Shown in pieces: positions 59,782 through 64,000 of a stretch of 64,000 nucleotides of DNA. The notes under the pieces were generated by a model. The model worked only from the letters and a program-made list of their open reading frames with translations, made no database searches and was not told the origin of the DNA. Location: the NCBI RefSeq assembly GCF_017814945.1, contig NZ_JAGIPX010000039.1:20078-84077 (forward strand), written 5' to 3'. This stretch comes from Paraburkholderia sp. LEh10 (lineage in GTDB: Bacteria > Pseudomonadota > Gammaproteobacteria > Burkholderiales > Burkholderiaceae). Positions within the stretch are counted from its first letter, which is position 1; every line of letters starts with the position of its first letter. A program made the position numbers and the translations under genes.

Positions 59782-59937
59782 CTAACTTACTGACCAATGA
59801 GTAAAGCTGACTTTCTGGCCTTCCTGGAGCGACCTTAAACCTTTAGCCTGAATTTCGGAGAACTGCGCAAAGAGGTCTTCGCTGCCGTCGTCCGGCGTGA
59901 CGAATCCGAAACCCTTCGTGTCGTTGAACCAATTCAC
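59782..59937 (-). pseudogene. cold-shock protein remnant lacking start and end
   Basis: The minus strand reads GTVNWFNDTKGFGFVTPDDG, SEDLFAQFSEIQAKGLRSLQ and EGQKVSFTHWSVS then stop. RNP1 (KGFGFV) is intact, but RNP2 is changed (LFAQF for the usual VFVHF) and the last about 15 residues are missing. In frame upstream lies TGA CAC ACA TCA, so the normal ATG is lost; only a GTG at 59937 could start translation. Confidence 0.7.
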
Positions 59938-60337
59938 AGTACCTGATGTGTGTCAAAGGGCATCGACGCTACGACTGGGGTGTATGTAAATGTCAAGTCG
60001 ACGCATCGATGCATTGACTCGTGCCAGCGACCGCTCATATCTCTACACTTTCCGCACAGATATAAGCGATCTCCGAGACGCGCGGAAGGTGCCGGCCCGA
60101 CCACACGCGAGCAAACAAGCCGTCGATGCATGCACTATGACGCCAATAGCTGCAATCGCAGCATCGATGGTGCCCAAAAAGCTCCGACACCGGTTGCGAC
60201 TTCGGTGCCAAGGATTTTAGTGTCGTTCTCGCCGCTCAATGATGTGCGGGGCCTATCGGACTGGCGTGTTCTGCCAGGTTGTATGCGTGAACTGCGCATC
60301 GAGCGTAAGTGCCGCGCCTTGGCCGGGACTTTTCCTA
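59938..60337. other. region without supported gene
   Basis: No ribosome site or family pattern is seen. A long rightward frame (59950-60534) runs over the CBS gene on the other strand and looks like a shadow. Confidence 0.4.
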
Positions 60338-61027
60338 TCACATGCCCATTGGCATCGGATAGGCTTCGGTGTGGTCTTCGACGCGCTTTACTCCTTGAAT
60401 GCCCTCCGCGGCAGTGCGCATGGCCTGGATTGCCGCAGCTGACCGGTAGATTCCCCACAGGTGAACCACGCCGTCGCGCACGAGGATATTCTCGCCTGCG
60501 AAAGCCCATGGATGCCCCGCAATTTCTCCCATAAGCATTGCACGTATCTCACGGTCGGTTGGCGTTGTCTCCGCCATGGGCTCGTCGACGGCACTCGCCA
60601 GTGCCTGCACGATATTGGCGCGGCTGACAATGCCAACGATTCGCCCTGCGTCCATGACCGGGACACGCTTGATATGTCTGGTCTCGAGGATGTTGGCGAC
60701 CTCGTGAAGAGATGTCGCTTCATCGATTGAAATGACATTTCTCGTCATTACATCCGCGACAAGCTTGCTGTGCGACTTGACATAGTCCCTGGCATCACGA
60801 TTCGACGAAAATAGATCAAGCCACCACGAGTGCCTGCGCGCCTCAGTTTCGAGTTCTGCGCGGTGGATCAGGTCGCCTTCACTCAGCATACCCACCACAC
60901 CGCCGTTTCCATCAATTACCGGTGCGCCGCTGATTCCATGGTCCATCAGGACTTTTGCAGCTTCGCGTACATTCATTTCGGGCTTTACTGAAATCACCGT
61001 TCCGGTCATTACATCGAGGGCACGCAT
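60338..61027 (-). CDS. CBS-CBS-BON protein, copy 2
   Basis: A 229-residue paralogue of the 49150 product with the same domain order: VMTGTVISVKPEMNVREAAK, VMTRNVISIDEATSLHEVAN and a BON end VRDGVVHLWGIYRSAAAIQA. The start at 61027 is set by the paralogue and by a GGGAGTCCAGCA ribosome region nearly the same as copy 1. Its promoter also matches copy 1. It probably binds adenine nucleotides. The open frame upstream to 61177 is leader. Confidence 0.9.
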   Translation of the reverse strand: MRALDVMTGTVISVKPEMNVREAAKVLMDHGISGAPVIDGNGGVVGMLSEGDLIHRAELETEARRHSWWLDLFSSNRDARDYVKSHSKLVADVMTRNVISIDEATSLHEVANILETRHIKRVPVMDAGRIVGIVSRANIVQALASAVDEPMAETTPTDREIRAMLMGEIAGHPWAFAGENILVRDGVVHLWGIYRSAAAIQAMRTAAEGIQGVKRVEDHTEAYPMPMGM

Positions 61028-61283
61028 TGCTGGACTCCCATGTTGATGTCGCGAGCCGCCGAGACCTACGACGGCATGAAAGCGCGGCTGTCTCAGACCG
61101 GCGTCAATCTGAGCCTCCGCAATATTGGGCGCAAGTATCCGGCTAGCCGGACCACGGCGAAACCCATTGCAAGGCAAGACATGGTCGTAGCTCGCCTGGC
61201 ACCTTCAGACCGGGAAGAACCCTGAAAATCCCACCATACCTTCACCTGCAGGTTCAGCCTACGAAGGGAAAGCCCTCGTCATG

Positions 61284-61297
61284 TTGACCTGTGTCAA
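61284..61297 (-). promoter_or_regulatory. FNR-type box with class II -10, CBS copy 2
   Basis: TTGACCTGTGTCAA; leftward TAGGCT (complement of 61256-61261) lies 22 bp on. From box to CTGAACC it matches the promoter at 48892 closely. The leader is about 220 bases. Confidence 0.75.
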
Positions 61298-61624
61298 CCT
61301 TTTCGGTCGGCAAATACTGCCCTTTCAACACAGTCGCCCAGCGAAGCGTCTTGCGGCAGCAGCCAAGGCTACGCCGACCTGCGGTATTGTCTGATTCAGA
61401 TCAGTTTTCCGTCGAGAGGCCACGGCGGCTTGCGCCTCGAGAATCCGCCGGACCGTCGAGGCGATCGCAATCGAGCAACGGCGACCGGCCATCGTCCGTG
61501 TGCGGAGCGGCGCGTTAGCCCAGGAGGGGATTGTGGAAAAAATCCGCATCGTGGTGGATTCACGCAAGGCGCACGCCCCGCCATCATTCCATCGCGGTTC
61601 CGGTGGTCGAGCTGGGCCGGGCGC
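61298..61624. other. region downstream of the TauE remnant
   Basis: No gene is supported. The minus-strand frame 61325-61750 continues through here, but after residue 42 it no longer resembles any family. Confidence 0.4.
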
Positions 61625-61750
61625 GGCCTCGGCGATCTTCAGATGCAGCACAAACAACAGCAGAGGCACTGCGAGTATGGCGCCGCCTGCACCCGTGAGC
61701 GCGAGGATGAGGCCGACTACAAGACCGAGTGCGGCGCTGCTGGCAATCAA
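61625..61750 (-). pseudogene. TauE/SafE permease remnant
   Basis: LGLVVGLILALTGAGGAILA then VPLLLFVLHLKIAEAAP matches the first two helices of TauE/SafE sulfite/sulfur exporters. After about 42 residues it becomes Arg/Pro-rich non-membrane sequence, so the rest is lost. The start is a TTG. Such a gene usually accompanies BigR-PmpAB operons. Confidence 0.6.
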
Positions 61751-61813
61751 GTGTTCCGTCGGGCAATCTCTGTTTATTCAACCGCGAGCCTTAGCGGGCG
61801 GCGGGGGCCGCAC

Positions 61814-62269
61814 TCACGCGCGTTGCGTCGCGGCTTTCGTGCGCTCGATCAGTTCGAAGACGGCCATGCCGGCGACCATTGCAGCCACGAATCCGACAGC
61901 TTTGGGATAGCCCGCGCCCAGCGCTACGAGCGCGGGACCCGGGCAGAAACCGGCCAGCCCCCAGCCAATGCCGAAGACGGCGCTACCCAGAACCAATCGC
62001 GCCGTAATGGTCGTGCTGGCGGGAAGTTGCATCGGCAAGCCGAGATATGACCTGTCAAGGCGTCTGGCTGCGAAAAATGCAAGTGAGCCGACCGCAACGG
62101 CGCCCGCCATCACGAAGGCGAGTGATGGATCCCATCGGCCTGCGAGATCGAGGAAACCCAGCACCTTCGCCGGGTTGGCCATTCCTGACACCATCAGGCC
62201 AACCCCGAAAAGAAGGCCGGCCAGCAATGCCGTATGCGGCGCGAGGAACGCTCTCTTGAGGGCTGTCAT
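61814..62269 (-). CDS. pmpB: YeeE/YedE-family membrane protein (PmpB-like)
   Basis: A 151-residue, four-helix membrane protein: LLAGLLFGVGLMVSGMANPA near residue 15, LAFVMAGAVAVGSLAFFAAR, and FGIGWGLAGFCPGPALVALG near residue 105, a conserved YeeE/YedE motif (GWGLAGxCPGP). It is one half of a two-gene transporter of sulfur species such as thiosulfate or sulfide. It begins one base after the pmpA-like stop. Confidence 0.88.
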   Translation of the reverse strand: MTALKRAFLAPHTALLAGLLFGVGLMVSGMANPAKVLGFLDLAGRWDPSLAFVMAGAVAVGSLAFFAARRLDRSYLGLPMQLPASTTITARLVLGSAVFGIGWGLAGFCPGPALVALGAGYPKAVGFVAAMVAGMAVFELIERTKAATQRA

Positions 62270-62270
62270 A

Positions 62271-62705
62271 TCAGCCTCCGATCAGGTGACGTTGCACAAA
62301 GACAGTGAGAAATCCCGCGACCATGAAGGTTGCAGTAGCGACGAGCGAGCGCACGGACCCTCGGGAGAGACCACATACGCCGTGGCCACTGGTACAGCCG
62401 CTGGCATAGCGGGTGCCGATACCGACCACAAACCCCGCTGCAAGGATCGCGCCCCAGCTTGCCTCAATCTCTGCCTGTGCAGGCTTGCCCAGCAGTCCCG
62501 CGATGACGGGTGCGCCCACGAGCCCCGCCAGAAACGCGAGACGCCAGTTGACGTCACCGCGTGGCCAGCCCAGCAGGCCCCCGAAGATGCCGCTGATGCC
62601 GGCGACGCGTCCGTTGAACAGTATCAGCACGGCAGCCGCCGCACCGATGACGAGCCCGCCTGCCAACGAAAAGCCCGGTGTGAAATGTCCAAGGTCCACC
62701 AGCAT
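62271..62705 (-). CDS. pmpA: YeeE/YedE-family membrane protein (PmpA-like)
   Basis: A 144-residue membrane protein: LAGGLVIGAAAAVLILFNGR, GLLGWPRGDVNWRLAFLAGL, and the signature YASGCTSGHGVCGLSRGSVR near residue 110, whose Cys is typical of the family. With the next gene it forms the PmpA-PmpB pair often controlled by BigR-type repressors. The ATG lies 9 bp after the regulator gene. Confidence 0.9.
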   Translation of the reverse strand: MLVDLGHFTPGFSLAGGLVIGAAAAVLILFNGRVAGISGIFGGLLGWPRGDVNWRLAFLAGLVGAPVIAGLLGKPAQAEIEASWGAILAAGFVVGIGTRYASGCTSGHGVCGLSRGSVRSLVATATFMVAGFLTVFVQRHLIGG

Positions 62706-62714
62706 GACGCCTCC

Positions 62715-63035
62715 TTACTGCTTCGGGCAGAACTGTTCATAAAGTACGGCCATTACGGCGAGCGCCTGCGGACTCGCCACCGAATAGAAGATGTTCTTGC
62801 CTTCCCTGCGAGTAGCGACCAGGTCGTTTTCCCGCAATACGCCCAGTTGTTGCGACAGCGTGGGCTGACGAATACCGAGTTGCTCCTCGAGTTCGCCGAC
62901 GGACAGCTCGCCTTGCGAAAGCTGGCACATCAGCAGGAGGCGATCGGGATTGGCGAGCACCTTGAGCAGGGCGCATGCATCCGCTGCGCCGGCCTGCATG
63001 GTGGCGAGATCGATGGTGAGACGAGGTTTTTTCAT
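62715..63035 (-). CDS. bigR: BigR/SqrR-type persulfide-sensing ArsR repressor
   Basis: A 106-residue winged-helix protein (LLKVLANPDRLLLMCQLSQG, IRQPTLSQQLGVLRENDLVA, RREGKNIFYSVA). Cys37 and Cys103 lie 66 residues apart, the same spacing as Cys42 and Cys108 of BigR that form a disulfide or persulfide link. It is expected to repress pmpAB and the divergent blh gene until reactive sulfur accumulates. An AT-rich inverted repeat sits just upstream. Confidence 0.88.
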   Translation of the reverse strand: MKKPRLTIDLATMQAGAADACALLKVLANPDRLLLMCQLSQGELSVGELEEQLGIRQPTLSQQLGVLRENDLVATRREGKNIFYSVASPQALAVMAVLYEQFCPKQ

Positions 63036-63045
63036 AAGTGATGTT

Positions 63046-63082
63046 CAATCTATGTCAACATATTATGTTTAATAATAGATTG
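63046..63082. promoter_or_regulatory. probable BigR operator
   Basis: CAATCTAT (63046-63053) and ATAGATTG (63075-63082) form a perfect inverted repeat with a 21-base AT-rich spacer between the bigR-like and blh-like starts. Its location fits control of both directions. Confidence 0.6.
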
Positions 63083-63118
63083 TATGTGAATAGAATGATT
63101 TCATTCGTGGAGATAGCC

Positions 63119-63223
63119 ATGCGCCCGACCATTCATCCTTTCTTTGACCCGGCAACCTGGACTGTGACCTACGTGGTGTTTGCAGGGGACCATGCCGGGT
63201 GCGCCATCATCGCCAGTGAGTAA
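63119..63223 (+). pseudogene. blh: N-terminal remnant of Blh/persulfide dioxygenase
   Basis: The ATG at 63119 opens MRPTIHPFFDPATWTVTYVV then FAGDHAGCAIIASE and a stop at 63223. This is the start of Blh/ETHE1-like metallo-beta-lactamase sulfur dioxygenases, in the divergent position usual for BigR loci. All metal-binding motifs are missing. GGAG lies about ten bases before the ATG. Confidence 0.75.
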
Positions 63224-63238
63224 AACTGCTGGGCGCGG

Positions 63239-63357
63239 GTGTATCCGAAGGCGCAGATCATGGGCTCTCCGACGATGTGAGCCAGCGTGCCTACACGGCG
63301 CTGGTTGCGAACTGGCTGGGCGAAATGGTCGCGGGCCTGCGCGCCGGCAGCACTTGA
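63239..63357 (+). pseudogene. C-terminal remnant of an alpha/beta hydrolase
   Basis: One frame reads GADHGLSDDVSQRAYTALVA then NWLGEMVAGLRAGST and a stop. GADHGLSD resembles the catalytic-His end of alpha/beta hydrolases. It is fused behind the blh remnant and has no start. Confidence 0.5.
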
Positions 63358-63498
63358 GCCGACGACAGATTGCTTGTTGGCCGAGGGACTTGATCCGAAT
63401 GGTATATAAGCCGATCCTGCGTAAATGTGCGCCCGCTTGCGCCTGCGGCAAACTTGAATAGAGGGGGTAGACAGCAACTAACTGATTTTGCCCGATTT

Positions 63499-64000
63499 TT
63501 AATTGGGGGCACACGTCCGGCGTGGGAGCTTAGGTTTGCCGAACCGCCGGTTGAAGTCGGCGATGAAGGAGGGCGCATACGCATTGGCCGCCTCGCGGGT
63601 GCTGATGCCGCGCAGCCGCAGCTCCTTCACGAGGCGATCCTGCAGCGTGAGGTTGGCCCGCTCGACGCGTCCCTTGGCCTGGCTCGTGTTCGCACAGAAT
63701 GCGTCGATGTTCAGTTCGTACAGGGCCCGGCCGAACTGCGTGACCCCTTTGCCCGCCGTCTCCGAACGCTGCTTCACATAGAACACGCTGGCCTTGTCGC
63801 TGTAAAACGCCACCGGCTTGCCGTGCGAACCCAGATACTTCGCCAGCGCCTCGAAGTAGCTGAAGGTCGACTCGGAAGCCGTGAAGTGCAGGGCCATCAG
63901 CCGTCCGGTCGCGTCGTCGATGAACACCAGCAGCGTGCACGCCGGCGCCCTGTCCTCGAACCAGCGGTGATCGCTGCCGTCGATCTGGATCAGTTCGCCC
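63499..64000 (-). mobile_element. ISNCY-type DDE transposase, partial and 3'-truncated
   Basis: From the window edge leftward an open frame reads LIQIDGSDHRWFEDRAPACT, LLVFIDDATGRLMALHF, and HGKPVAFYSDKASVF, giving two acidic catalytic positions (Asp in IDGSDH and Asp in SDKASVF) with a third in AKGRVERANLTLQDRLVKEL. RFGKPKLPRRTCAPN then stops, shorter than intact members, so the element edge or a deletion is near 63500. The start lies outside the window. Confidence 0.8.

Noticed and set aside
1..64000. CRISPR array, rRNA or complete tRNA gene
   Set aside because: No regularly spaced repeats, rRNA signature or full cloverleaf was seen. Only one T-arm-like hairpin exists.

Overview
The window looks like part of a Burkholderiaceae genome (Paraburkholderia, Caballeronia or Burkholderia type). 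The evidence is high GC, GTG starts after strong Shine-Dalgarno sequences, PHB genes, an N-type ATPase operon and typical Burkholderia small proteins. No rRNA, complete tRNA, replication or ribosomal gene is visible, so this is an accessory island, probably on a secondary replicon. The genus call is inference.

The theme is survival at low oxygen. An FNR-type regulator with all four cluster cysteines lies at 5257-6042. About 25 copies of its expected box (TTGAY-N4-RTCAA, some degenerate) are spread from 2.8 to 61.3 kb, nearly all upstream of genes. In about 15 of them a TANNNT hexamer sits 21-22 bp past the box on the gene side, the layout of a class II FNR-activated promoter. The content resembles the low-oxygen-activated (lxa) locus described in Burkholderia cenocepacia: universal stress proteins, BON and CBS proteins, Hsp20, phasins, PEP synthase and a nitroreductase. 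That comparison is from memory, not a search.

Layout. 1-2.6 kb: PAS histidine kinase, receiver protein and receiver-PAS hybrid. 2.8-13.3 kb: HPF-like protein, nitroreductase and cytochrome c, FNR, a NarL-type regulator, four UspA proteins, PhaB, a flavodoxin and an alcohol dehydrogenase. 13.4-21.3 kb: LemA-like lipoprotein and a complete nine-gene N-type ATPase operon (atpDCQRBEFAG). 21.4-29 kb: potassium channel, phasin, UspA, an APH/P-loop kinase fusion and a GroEL paralogue. 29.2-33.3 kb: a scrambled ftsH pseudogene, BON proteins, Hsp20 and a phaC remnant. 33.4-46.8 kb: beta-CASP RNase, P-type ATPase, double UspA, BON, PEP synthase, PfkB-type kinase and a PAS histidine kinase. 46.8-55.2 kb: a decayed stretch with fragments of a transposase, SnoaL, acyl-CoA synthetase and formate dehydrogenase between small genes (hemerythrin, CBS-BON, UspA, PhnA). 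55.4-59.5 kb: NAD-linked formate dehydrogenase. 60.3-63.4 kb: a second CBS-BON gene and a damaged BigR-type sulfide-response locus. 63.5-64 kb: truncated transposase.

Together these genes suggest an oxygen-limited persistence programme. It would combine ion-gradient management (N-ATPase, P-type ATPase, K channel), protein and ribosome protection (GroEL, Hsp20, HPF, UspA), redox disposal (nitroreductase, alcohol and formate dehydrogenases) and PHB metabolism. The many decayed paralogues show that the island is being remodelled.
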